NCBI GenBank assembly: GCA_965212165.1
Contig: OZ243096.1
Coordinates: 2,046,001 to 2,110,000 of the forward strand
From: RHLJ01 sp965212165
GTDB taxonomy: Bacteria > Bacteroidota > Rhodothermia > Balneolales > Balneolaceae
Direction: 5' to 3'
Length of the DNA: 64,000 bases
The position numbers and the translations under genes are program-made. This document shows, piece by piece, positions 35,346-44,372 of this stretch. Numbering within the stretch: the first letter of the stretch is position 1; each line of letters starts with the position of its first letter. The notes below the pieces were generated by a model that made no database searches, was not told where the DNA came from, and was given only the letters and a program-made list of their open reading frames with translations.

Positions 35346-37643
35346 CTATTCGATCACTTGAAGAGGGGCGGCCCTCAACATCAGTTTCTTTTGTCCTCTT
35401 TTTTTGAAAAATACGACAACTTTAGTATCCAATCCTAATCCACTGCGACTTATGATCTTACCTTCTCCAAATTTTGGATGCATAACTTGTGTTCCAACCT
35501 GAAATGGATCTTCACCATCTTGGTATTCATATTGAATTGTTGTTGTTGCAGATGAACGAGTTTTTTTGGTGATGGGTGCTTCCCAATCGTATTCGATTTG
35601 AGTAGTATTACTATTACTCTTTGAAGATCTATCATCTAATGTGAAACGATCTTTTGTTTGACTAATTGTGGCACCAGTTTCAGTTCGTACTACACCAGGA
35701 TCTACTTCATCTAGAAATCGAGAACGAAGTTGTTGCTGCTCTTCGCCAAATTTGTAACGAGTTTTACAATAACTAAAATAAAGTCGCTTTTCTGCTCGTG
35801 TAATCGCTACATAAAACAAACGACGTTCTTCTTCTACATCGGCATCAAATCCTTCACGACCGCCAACTGGGAAAAGGTTTTCTTCTAGGCCAACAACAAA
35901 TACGACTGGAAACTCTAGTCCTTTTGATCCATGAACGGTCATTAAGGTTACCGCTGGTTTATTTTCGTCGAATTTATCACCATCAGTGATAAGAGAAATT
36001 TCTTGAAGGAATGCACTTAATGAAGGCTTTGAAGTTCCTCTCTCATAATATGAGATAGCATTCTGAAATTCGAGAATGTTTTCTCTTCGCATCATGGAAT
36101 CATGAGAATTTTCTTCTACTAGTGCTTTCATATATCCAGATTGTTCAAGAACAGACCGTGTAACTTCAGATAGACTTACACCTTGCTCTAGTTCTTGGCT
36201 TAGTCGATTCATCATGTTTACAAATTCTCTAACCCGAACTTTCGCGGGTTTATAAACATCAGTTTGCTCCACTTGTTCAAGCATACTCCAAACTGATTGC
36301 CCACTTTCTCTTGCTTGATTTCGTAAATCGTTGATCGATTTATTTCCAATTCCTCTAGATGGCTCATTAATGATTCGAATTAGATTCGTCTCATCATGTT
36401 TATTCACTAGGAGTGTTAAATAGGCAAGAACATCTTTAATCTCTTTTCTTTGATAGAATGATAGTCCCCCTATTAACTGATAAGCAACGTCGTGCCTTCG
36501 AAGTGCTTCCTCAAAAACTCTAGATTGATAATTTGTACGGTATAAAATCGCGAAATCGTTGTTATTGTAACCATGTCGCATCTTAATTTCTACAATGTAC
36601 TGGGCAATGCGATTTGCTTCATCACGATCATCATAGTTCTTCAGAAGGGTAACAGGATCACCTAAACCTTGTTCTGTCCATAGTGTCTTATCAAGCTGCT
36701 TCGTATTCTTCTTAATAATTGAATCAGCGCATTGAAGAATAGATCTTGTTGATCTATAATTCTGCTCTAAAGGAACCTGTTTAGCATTATCATAATCTTC
36801 TTGAAAATTTAGGATATTAGAAATATCAGCTCCTCTAAAAGAGTAAATACTTTGAGCATCATCACCTACAACACATATATTTTTGTATTTATCAGCAAGC
36901 ATCTTTGTTGCTTTGTACTGGGCGTGATTTGTATCCTGATACTCATCAATAAGGATATATTTAAAACGATCTTGGTACTTCTCTAATAAGTCTGGATTTT
37001 CTTCAAATAGCTCTATGGGTTTGATTAGTAAATCATCAAAATCCATTGCATTACTTTGCTTTAATCGTTTTACATAAATAGTGTAAACTCTGGCTGTAAT
37101 GTCATCTAAAGTAGAACTTACAAATCTATTTTGATAGCTTTCAGGATCTATTAGTTGATTTTTTGCATCACTAATTTTGTTCCGAATAGTTTTTGGTTTG
37201 ATTTCTTTAGGATCAAAATTCAACTCCTGTAGAATCTGCTTTATAACCTGTTCAGAATCACTAGTATCATATATTGTGAAATCTTGCCCATAACCAAGTT
37301 TCTTTGCTTCAAACCTTAATATCTTAGAAAAGATAGAATGGAAGGTGCCCATCCACAGCTTTTGTGCTTTATCTCCAATCAAGTTTTTAATTCGATCTTT
37401 CATTTCACGAGCAGCTTTGTTCGTAAATGTTAGTGATAGAATTTCATTAGGAGCTGCTTTAAACTGTTGTAGGAGGTAGGCAATTCTATAAGTAAGTACT
37501 CTAGTTTTACCAGAACCAGCTCCTGCTATTATCAATAAAGGACCATTTGTATGAGTTACTGCCTCATACTGCTGCTTATTAAGTCCAGTTAAAAAATCTG
37601 GACCATTTTGAGGTTCTTCAGGTTGGAGTGAAAATGTTTTCAA
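35346..37643 (-). CDS. UvrD/PcrA-family DNA helicase
   Basis: Superfamily 1A 3'-5' helicase, 765 residues. Motifs: Q-motif GLNKQQYEAVTH, I IIAGAGSGKTRVL at about 37-49, Ia SLTFTNKAAREM, II LIDEYQDTN, III VVGDDAQSIYSFRGA, IV QNYRST, V TVHGSKGLEFPVVF, VI YVAITRAEKRLYFS. The C-terminal tail (about 700-765) has a Tudor-like segment VGTQVMHPKFGEGKI as in PcrA, which contacts RNA polymerase. It works in repair and clearing proteins from DNA. The ValS gene precedes it with an 11-base gap. Confidence 0.95.
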   Translation of the reverse strand: MKTFSLQPEEPQNGPDFLTGLNKQQYEAVTHTNGPLLIIAGAGSGKTRVLTYRIAYLLQQFKAAPNEILSLTFTNKAAREMKDRIKNLIGDKAQKLWMGTFHSIFSKILRFEAKKLGYGQDFTIYDTSDSEQVIKQILQELNFDPKEIKPKTIRNKISDAKNQLIDPESYQNRFVSSTLDDITARVYTIYVKRLKQSNAMDFDDLLIKPIELFEENPDLLEKYQDRFKYILIDEYQDTNHAQYKATKMLADKYKNICVVGDDAQSIYSFRGADISNILNFQEDYDNAKQVPLEQNYRSTRSILQCADSIIKKNTKQLDKTLWTEQGLGDPVTLLKNYDDRDEANRIAQYIVEIKMRHGYNNNDFAILYRTNYQSRVFEEALRRHDVAYQLIGGLSFYQRKEIKDVLAYLTLLVNKHDETNLIRIINEPSRGIGNKSINDLRNQARESGQSVWSMLEQVEQTDVYKPAKVRVREFVNMMNRLSQELEQGVSLSEVTRSVLEQSGYMKALVEENSHDSMMRRENILEFQNAISYYERGTSKPSLSAFLQEISLITDGDKFDENKPAVTLMTVHGSKGLEFPVVFVVGLEENLFPVGGREGFDADVEEERRLFYVAITRAEKRLYFSYCKTRYKFGEEQQQLRSRFLDEVDPGVVRTETGATISQTKDRFTLDDRSSKSNSNTTQIEYDWEAPITKKTRSSATTTIQYEYQDGEDPFQVGTQVMHPKFGEGKIISRSGLGLDTKVVVFFKKRGQKKLMLRAAPLQVIE

Positions 37644-37654
37644 TATGGGAGCTA

Positions 37655-40327
37655 CTATTCAAAGTCTTTTAATTGTTCCTGGAGTTTAGCGAGATTTGCC
37701 TCACCATCACGTAGTTTATTACGTTCATTTTCTACTACACTATCTGGGGCGTTATCAACAAAATTTTTGTTGTTAAGCTTTCCATTTACACCTTTTAGCC
37801 AACCTTGTATGCGATTAATCTCACTTTTAATACGCTCAATTTCTTTATCGGTATCAATAAGACCTTCAAGAGGAACATAAATTTCACTTCCATTAACAAT
37901 AGCTGATGATGATGCTCCGGGTTTTTCAATAGTAGGTGAAATTTCTAAAGACTTTGTAGATTGAAGTTTCTTTAAAATCCATTCGTTTTCAGAAATATTT
38001 TCAGCAATTTCATCATTGGAAGTCTTAATTAAAACTTCCAACTCTTTTTTAGGTGATACTCCCATTTCAGCTCGTATATTTCTAAGTGCAGAAATCATGT
38101 CCTTAAGATTTTTAAATAAATCAACATCGTATTGAATATTAAAATTCTTATCGTATTTGGGCCAATCTGACACGCACAGCGCTTCTTCAGGTTTACGATC
38201 TTGAATGTATTGCCATATTTCCTCGCTTATAAATGGCATGAAAGGATGGAGGAGCTTCATTAATTGCTCAAACATCCCCAATGCAACATTCATTTTATTT
38301 ACATCAAATTTATCACCATAATTATCTGGTTTAGCAAGTTCGATATACCAGTCGCAAAAATCGTCCCAAATTAAAGAGTACACTTTTTTGAGTGCATCAT
38401 TCAGTTTATAGTTCTTAAAATCTTCATCAATTCCTTTAATTGTTTGATGGATACGAGCCATCATCCATCGATCTACTAAATTATTTGAATCAATGTTAGT
38501 TGTTGGATTATACTTAACACCCTCTTCCATATTCATAGTTAGAAAGCGGAAAGCATTCCAAATTTTATTCGAAAACTTACTTCCTTGTTCACATATAGAA
38601 GAATCAAATGGGAGGTCATTTCCAGCAGGTGTTGAAAATAACATACCCATTCGAACACCATCAGCACCGTATTGAGCAATCAATTCAAGGGGGTCGGGTG
38701 AGTTACCCAAACTCTTACTCATTTTGCGACCTTGTTTATCACGAACAATCCCAGTGTAGTACACATTTTTAAATGGCAGTTCACCTCTATACTCATATCC
38801 TGCTATGATCATTCTAGCAACCCAAAAAAACATTATTTCTGGCGCAGTTACTAGATCATTAGTAGGGTAGTAGTAATCAACTTCTTCTTCAGTATAAAAA
38901 CCATCAAATACTGATATTGGCCATAGCCAAGATGAAAACCAAGTATCAAGAACATCTTCATCTTGCTTTAAATCAGAGACTTGTAGTGATGAATTTCCTG
39001 ATTTCTTTTTGGCAGCTTCAAGTGCTCCCTCAATTGTTTTTGCTACAACGAACTCATGGTCACCTTGTCCAAAGTAATATGCTGGAATTCGATGACCCCA
39101 CCAGAGTTGTCTACTTATACACCAGTCCTTCACATTTTCCATCCAGTGGCGGTATGTGTTTTTAAACTTTGCTGGATGAAACTGAATGTTATCATTCATT
39201 ACATTTTCAAGTGCAGGTTGTGCAAGTTCTTTCATAGAAACCCACCACTGTAGAGATAATCGAGGTTCAATTACAACATCAGTACGTTCAGAATAGCCAA
39301 CTTTGTTTTTGTAATCTTCAACTTTAACTAGATTACCAGCTTCGTCTAAATCTTTTGCAATCTGCTTTCGAACTTTGAAACGATCCAATCCAACATACAA
39401 TTCACCTTCTTCGCTAATTGTACCGTCAGCATTCATCATATTTATGATTTCAAGCTGGTGTTTTTGACCTAGTTCGAAATCATTTACATCATGTGCTGGA
39501 GTGACTTTTAAACACCCAGTTCCAAACTCCATTTCCACATAGTCATCAGTTATAATTGGAACTTCACGATTCAATAAAGGAACAATTACTTTCTTTCCAT
39601 GTAAGTGGGTGTAACGTTCATCTTTTGGATGTACACATACTGCAGTATCGCCTAATATTGTCTCAGGTCGTGTAGTGGCTATGGTTATATAATCATCTGA
39701 TCCTACAATCTGATATCTAACATGATATAGCTTAGAATTCACTTCTTTGTGTATTACTTCTTCATCACTTAAAGCAGTAAGTGCAGCTGGATCCCAGTTG
39801 ATCATTCGTTCGCCACGATAAATCTTTCCCTTTTCATAAAGATCGATAAATGTATCGATAACTGAATCAGAATATCTCTCATCCATAGTAAATGAGGTGC
39901 GATCCCAGTCACAACTGGCCCCTAATTTCTTTAATTGCTCAAGGATAATGCCGCCATGCTTATGAGTCCATTCCCAAGCATGCCCGAGGAATTCATCTCT
40001 ACTTAAATCGCTTTTTTTAATTCCTTCTTCTCGAAGCTTACGAACTACTTTTGCTTCGGTGGCAATAGATGCATGATCTGTACCAGGAACCCAACAAGCG
40101 TTAAATCCTTGCATTCTAGCACGACGAGTTAAAACGTCTTGAATAGTGTTATTCAACATATGTCCCATATGCAACACACCAGTTACATTAGGAGGAGGGA
40201 TCACAATTGTAAAGGGTTCTTTAGTATGATCTACTTCTGAATGAAAATAATTATTCTCCATCCAATAGCTATACCATTTATCCTCAACTATTGATGGATC
40301 ATATTTTGAAGGAATTTCTTTACTCAT
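37655..40327 (-). CDS. valS: Valyl-tRNA synthetase
   Basis: Class I synthetase charging tRNA-Val. HIGH motif in PPPNVTGVLHMGHMLN near residue 40, the CP1 editing domain with TTRPETILGD, WWGHRIPAYY, the KMSKS motif GRKMSKSLGNS, an anticodon-binding domain from about 600, and a coiled-coil C-terminal arm (from about 825). I place the start at the ATG at 40327 (MSKEIPSKYDP) because the 12 codons upstream in frame (MLFILSWLIYIA) are hydrophobic and fall in the terminator hairpin region after rsmB. 890 residues, as expected. Confidence 0.97.
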   Translation of the reverse strand: MSKEIPSKYDPSIVEDKWYSYWMENNYFHSEVDHTKEPFTIVIPPPNVTGVLHMGHMLNNTIQDVLTRRARMQGFNACWVPGTDHASIATEAKVVRKLREEGIKKSDLSRDEFLGHAWEWTHKHGGIILEQLKKLGASCDWDRTSFTMDERYSDSVIDTFIDLYEKGKIYRGERMINWDPAALTALSDEEVIHKEVNSKLYHVRYQIVGSDDYITIATTRPETILGDTAVCVHPKDERYTHLHGKKVIVPLLNREVPIITDDYVEMEFGTGCLKVTPAHDVNDFELGQKHQLEIINMMNADGTISEEGELYVGLDRFKVRKQIAKDLDEAGNLVKVEDYKNKVGYSERTDVVIEPRLSLQWWVSMKELAQPALENVMNDNIQFHPAKFKNTYRHWMENVKDWCISRQLWWGHRIPAYYFGQGDHEFVVAKTIEGALEAAKKKSGNSSLQVSDLKQDEDVLDTWFSSWLWPISVFDGFYTEEEVDYYYPTNDLVTAPEIMFFWVARMIIAGYEYRGELPFKNVYYTGIVRDKQGRKMSKSLGNSPDPLELIAQYGADGVRMGMLFSTPAGNDLPFDSSICEQGSKFSNKIWNAFRFLTMNMEEGVKYNPTTNIDSNNLVDRWMMARIHQTIKGIDEDFKNYKLNDALKKVYSLIWDDFCDWYIELAKPDNYGDKFDVNKMNVALGMFEQLMKLLHPFMPFISEEIWQYIQDRKPEEALCVSDWPKYDKNFNIQYDVDLFKNLKDMISALRNIRAEMGVSPKKELEVLIKTSNDEIAENISENEWILKKLQSTKSLEISPTIEKPGASSSAIVNGSEIYVPLEGLIDTDKEIERIKSEINRIQGWLKGVNGKLNNKNFVDNAPDSVVENERNKLRDGEANLAKLQEQLKDFE

Positions 40328-40355
40328 GGCTATATATATTAGCCACGAAAGTATG

Positions 40356-40388
40356 AAAAGCACAAAAGAAATAATCTTTTGTGCTTTT
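40356..40388 (-). terminator. Intrinsic terminator downstream of rsmB
   Basis: A perfect 14-bp stem (AAAAGCACAAAAGA with its complement) and a 5-base loop AATAA, ending in four T on the exit side of the minus strand. It lies between the rsmB stop (40413) and the valS start (40327). Confidence 0.75.
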
Positions 40389-40412
40389 GAAATTTAGTGG
40401 CAATCAAATTTC

Positions 40413-41735
40413 TTACTTAATTCTTTTTAGTAATACACCAAAATGACCATCACACCCATGGATATGAGGGAATGTTTGGTAAGCTAATCCGCCTTCAGCA
40501 AGAACTTCTTCAGGAACGTAGTCTTCAAGTGGTTCTAACACAAAGTTATCATCCATTTTGTCAAGTAATTTTTGAACCTGTTCCCAATTTTCTTCTGGCT
40601 CAAGTGAACATGTGCTATAAACTAAGCGCCCTCCTAGTTTTACCATATTTGCAGCTTCTTCAAGTAATTGTTCTTGAAGTTCAACAGCATTTTTAAGGCC
40701 TTCTTCATCACGTCTCCAACGTAAATCAGCACGTTTACTCAATACTCCAGTTCCAGTACATGGTGCATCTAAAAGAACAGCATCAGCTAATGGGAGTGAT
40801 AATTCAAGAACATCACCTCGACGGATTTTAATATTTTCTGCACCAAAACTAAGAGCACTTTCAGCGAGTTTTTCTAATCGGTTAGCAGAGATATCAACAG
40901 CCAAGATTTCAGCTTCTCCACCTGTAAGATCAGATATCATTATTGATTTCGTACCTGGAGCTGCACATAAATCATAAATCTTTTCTTCGGGCTGTGGGTC
41001 CAATACAAATGGTGCTAAACCAGCAGCAATATCTTGTACCTGACAAAGACCTTTAGCTAATAAACCTTTTTCGATAAAAGGTTGAACTGAATCAACTTTG
41101 TAAAAATTTGGAAGCCATTCACTTGCTTCATATTCAACACCCATTTTATCCATACGCATTTCAAAATTTTCAGGCTTTGTACGTATTGTATTTACTCGAA
41201 CATAATAGTTAGGTCGAGTATTATTAGCTTGCATAAGCTTAAAAGCTTCACGTTCACCAAAACGTTTACTCCATCTAGCAACCATCCACTCTGGGTGAGA
41301 GAAAGTAGTTGCTACTAACTTAGTACGGTCTTTGTAGGCAGGCTTTGGGAGGTCTTCAATATCTCTTTGAAGATTACGCATAATCGCATTTACAAGATCT
41401 CCAGTTTTAGAACCTAGCTTGAATTTCGCTATTTCAACCGCTTCATTAATTGCAGCATAGTCGGGTGTGCTATCCATAAAAAGCATATCATAAATACCCA
41501 ATCTAAGGATATTCTTTAATTCAGCTTTCATTTCATCAATACCTACACTAGAGTAATGGTCAATTAGAAAATCGAGATAATTTCTACGGCGGAAGATATT
41601 TTGAACATACTCACGGACTTGAGCACGACCACGAGTGTCTAATTCATCAGCAATTGAAAAATCAAGATTTTGGTTGATGTCAAAGTCGATAAGTATATCG
41701 ATACTGGCTGAGCGTTCGGAGAATTCAGTTTCCAA
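40413..41735 (-). CDS. rsmB: 16S rRNA m5C967 methyltransferase RsmB (Sun/Fmu)
   Basis: 440 residues: an N-terminal NusB-like RNA-binding domain (about 1-150) and a SAM-dependent RNA m5C methyltransferase domain. SAM site DLCAAPGTKSIMISDL; the two catalytic cysteines are in LDAPCTGTGVL and in YSTCSLEPEEN. The order NusB-like plus methyltransferase separates it from RsmF. It modifies 16S rRNA C967. The hairpin terminator just downstream separates it from valS, so it is probably transcribed alone. Confidence 0.95.
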   Translation of the reverse strand: METEFSERSASIDILIDFDINQNLDFSIADELDTRGRAQVREYVQNIFRRRNYLDFLIDHYSSVGIDEMKAELKNILRLGIYDMLFMDSTPDYAAINEAVEIAKFKLGSKTGDLVNAIMRNLQRDIEDLPKPAYKDRTKLVATTFSHPEWMVARWSKRFGEREAFKLMQANNTRPNYYVRVNTIRTKPENFEMRMDKMGVEYEASEWLPNFYKVDSVQPFIEKGLLAKGLCQVQDIAAGLAPFVLDPQPEEKIYDLCAAPGTKSIMISDLTGGEAEILAVDISANRLEKLAESALSFGAENIKIRRGDVLELSLPLADAVLLDAPCTGTGVLSKRADLRWRRDEEGLKNAVELQEQLLEEAANMVKLGGRLVYSTCSLEPEENWEQVQKLLDKMDDNFVLEPLEDYVPEEVLAEGGLAYQTFPHIHGCDGHFGVLLKRIK

Positions 41736-41775
41736 TGGAGTCCGGTTTTAAAATTTCTAAGTTGCTGCTACGAAA

Positions 41776-41799
41776 AAAAGGTGATTTCGGTCACCTTTT
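41776..41799 (-). terminator. Intrinsic terminator of the HtrA-like protease gene
   Basis: Stem AAAAGGTGA with TCACCTTTT, loop TTTCGG; the minus-strand exit is a run of T (complement of the A7 at 41773-41779). It lies 126 bases past the stop at 41925. The remaining gap up to rsmB (41736-41924) shows nothing else. Confidence 0.75.
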
Positions 41800-41924
41800 G
41801 ATTTCTAACGGTTCAAAAAAAACAAGCCAATTATTCAATTCGACCTGTGAGCCTTTAAGATAAAATTTTAAGAGGGGAGTTGCTAATAAATTGAGGGCTA
41901 AAAAATAAGTATTTAAAGTTAGCC

Positions 41925-43328
41925 TTATTCTATATCTATGATGTAGATAAACTCACTTAGTTTTTTTATTTGATCTATCATATTAAGGTTAGAAATTGCA
42001 GGTTTAGAATTATTAATTATCTGTTGATTAGCTGGAATCAACTCAATAAGATTGACTAAGTAATTCGATTTTATAGCATATGATGCATTAGCAGCTAAAG
42101 GGTGTTTCGCTGAAATTATCCCAATAATCTCACCATTAGAATTGAAAAGTGGCCCCCCACTATTGCCTGGTTGTGTTGGAGTTGATACCTGATATAAAGA
42201 AATATTTCCTTGAAACCCTGTTTTTGAACTTACCACACCTTCTGTAAATTTTACTTCATCACCCATTGTAGCTCTTAGTGGATAACCTAGTGTATAAACT
42301 TCTTCTCCAACTTCGGATAAGCTATTTTTTAATGAATAAGGTATCTCTGATATTAATTGATCTTGAAGATTAACTTTTAGAATAGCTAAATCATTATTGG
42401 AATCTTCAACAACTATTTGTGCGAGATACGGAGTTTTAAAATCACCATTTATACCTCTTACTAATATTTTATTCGAGTTTCTGATTACATGGTGGTTTGT
42501 GACTATGTATCCTTCATTTGAAATGGCAAATCCAGTAGCTGATTTCTGTGTTATAGGTTTATCTATTGGAGATATTTTCAAAAATGATTGTTGGAATCCA
42601 AACTCTGAATTGATCAAGTTCATAATTCCGTTTTGGAAGGAAAAAAGATAGTTTTGATTGAGAGTTCTATTCTCATTTATCCAAACAGCTTTAAATGTAT
42701 TGGCTGCTCCTGTAGGATTAAGTTTTCCTTTTAAATTCCCATTTTTCCAAAGATGGCTATTCGACTCTGATACACTACCATAGTGTATTAATGAATATTC
42801 TCCATTAGTGTTTTTAAAGACACCGAGTTTTAAATCCCTTAGATTTGGACCAATACTTTCATAAATACCTTCGAAGGGATCAATATCGAAAGCCCAGTTT
42901 TTAAGAAGTGAGTCTTCTTCAATAATAAATGAATCATTTCTAAAATCAATAAATGCTATATCTGCAGAAAAATCTCTACAATTTCCAATTTCTCTACTGT
43001 TGAAGAGGTATCTATTAAATAGTAAAGCATTCCCGCCAGCAACTCTAACTTGGTTTAAAATCTCGTTATCAATTTCTTCAAAATCACAGGAGTATAAATT
43101 CCGAGTGTTTACTTCGATACTTCCAATGATTTCGATTTCACCATCTATATTTTCATTGTTTAGGTATGTTAAAACTATTGTAGAGTCAGGAAGAGCTGGT
43201 TTAGAAGTAAACAGATTTGTTGTATAAACAGGAGAACAGGCGTTTATAATGAAAACAGTAAAAAATAAAAGAATAGTAGTATTGATTTTCTGCAACTGCT
43301 CAAACCTCAAAGAATAATTAATTAACAC
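41925..43328 (-). CDS. HtrA-like trypsin-family protease lipoprotein with extra N domain
   Basis: 467 residues. Signal peptide with lipobox IINAC (Cys31), so a lipoprotein. The C-terminal part is a trypsin-like S1C domain (about 262-435): His280 in GYIVTNHHVI, Asp313 in NNDLAILKV, Ser390 in TQPGNSGGPLF. There is no PDZ domain, unlike DegP. The 230 residues before it contain two modules I do not recognise with certainty: about 45-130 resembles envelope lipoprotein domains of the form iGsIeV...ARvaGgNAL, and 150-255 is strand-rich with an aromatic pattern ending FLKISP. Probably an envelope quality-control or processing protease; target unknown. Confidence 0.88.
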   Translation of the reverse strand: MLINYSLRFEQLQKINTTILLFFTVFIINACSPVYTTNLFTSKPALPDSTIVLTYLNNENIDGEIEIIGSIEVNTRNLYSCDFEEIDNEILNQVRVAGGNALLFNRYLFNSREIGNCRDFSADIAFIDFRNDSFIIEEDSLLKNWAFDIDPFEGIYESIGPNLRDLKLGVFKNTNGEYSLIHYGSVSESNSHLWKNGNLKGKLNPTGAANTFKAVWINENRTLNQNYLFSFQNGIMNLINSEFGFQQSFLKISPIDKPITQKSATGFAISNEGYIVTNHHVIRNSNKILVRGINGDFKTPYLAQIVVEDSNNDLAILKVNLQDQLISEIPYSLKNSLSEVGEEVYTLGYPLRATMGDEVKFTEGVVSSKTGFQGNISLYQVSTPTQPGNSGGPLFNSNGEIIGIISAKHPLAANASYAIKSNYLVNLIELIPANQQIINNSKPAISNLNMIDQIKKLSEFIYIIDIE

Positions 43329-43411
43329 TGTGGATATTAAATAAGCTTTATTCTCTTTTCAAGTAGAATTATAATGGCTCTATTAACAGTAAATTGGTTG
43401 ATAATATAGTA

Positions 43412-44122
43412 TTAAGATGTTGATTTGATAACCTGATTCTCGTGAATAGATAGAGACCTATCATTTCGTATAACTTGATATCCCCAAAAGATGAGTAAAA
43501 TACCTAATAACTCAGTTACATAAAGGACATAAGTATATCCCATTTTTGTGGCGGTACCGCCAATTCCTGGTAGAATACCCCCAAATGCAATTAGTAAATT
43601 CCCCCAAAATCGTCCTTTGAATTCAAGGGACTTATAATATTTGAATGCAGAATAAAAAGCTCCACCAACCAGAAATATGACAGCATAGATGTTTACAAAT
43701 GGAGTTATTAGTCTGATGAATTTCCACTCTAAAACATTGCCATTCAATTTTTCAGTTACAATACTTGAATCTAAAGGAGAGAGTATTACTAGTGTGCTTG
43801 AAATAACTAGCACAATAATTAATATTGTTGTAAGCACATTTGCCGTTTTACGTTTCATTAATAAATAAATAGTACCTTGCGCTAGAGGTACACCACCTAG
43901 GAATGCGCCAGCTATATACCAAGCTTTAAAAATAAATGGACTCCAACCATATATGGTATGAATACTTTCAACTAAAGTTCCAATACCATAAAAAACTACG
44001 CCAAGAGTCCACCAAAGAAGATATAGAGCGTCTGGTTTTTGTCGCCAGTGATTGAAGATGATGTAGAAAAAGTAAATACAAAAAATAGTAGTAGAAATTG
44101 GAATATAGGCTACTAATGGCAT
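43412..44122 (-). CDS. Hypothetical 7-TM inner-membrane protein
   Basis: 236 residues with about seven hydrophobic helices (roughly 3-24, 32-53, 62-82, 92-113, 130-155, 168-190, 200-222). Short loops, no signal peptide, no Cys pattern beyond one in TM1. Motifs DALYLLWWTLGVVFYGIGTLVESI and FGGILPGIGGTATKMGYTYVLY recall the 7TM sensor helices of histidine kinases, but no kinase is attached. No lysine suggests a retinal protein. Function unknown. It lies 83 bases upstream of the protease gene on the same strand and 250 bases from atpD in the other direction. Confidence 0.8.
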   Translation of the reverse strand: MPLVAYIPISTTIFCIYFFYIIFNHWRQKPDALYLLWWTLGVVFYGIGTLVESIHTIYGWSPFIFKAWYIAGAFLGGVPLAQGTIYLLMKRKTANVLTTILIIVLVISSTLVILSPLDSSIVTEKLNGNVLEWKFIRLITPFVNIYAVIFLVGGAFYSAFKYYKSLEFKGRFWGNLLIAFGGILPGIGGTATKMGYTYVLYVTELLGILLIFWGYQVIRNDRSLSIHENQVIKSTS

Positions 44123-44372
44123 ACCAAATAAGGTTTTAGAAATCAGAGGTTCAAAAAGTTCAAAAGGAAATAATATTATGTGAAGATTATATGAAGAAGA
44201 GAAAGTGTATTGTGATTTACTCTATTTATAATCGAGAATAACTATTAACGAAAAATCATTGCCTCTGTTTTTATATCTGCCTATCTTTACCGGCCTTTGC
44301 AGTAATGCAAGTTTTCTTCTCGAATAGATCGAGATTTACACAAAATTTTTAAATTAAATCGCAGTTTCGCAC
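44123..44372. promoter_or_regulatory. Divergent intergenic region upstream of atpD
   Basis: At 250 bases the largest gap in the window, between the 7-TM gene (minus) and atpD (plus); it must hold both promoters. I see AT-rich DNA and a short palindrome GCAGTAATGC near 44300, but no promoter boxes I can defend. Confidence 0.3.

Noticed and set aside
40328..40363. 12-codon N-terminal extension of ValS
   Set aside because: Hydrophobic, not ValS-like, and overlaps the terminator hairpin; the ATG at 40327 gives the family's usual start.
44123..44372. tRNA or small RNA in the largest gap
   Set aside because: No acceptor/T-loop pattern or strong hairpin seen.
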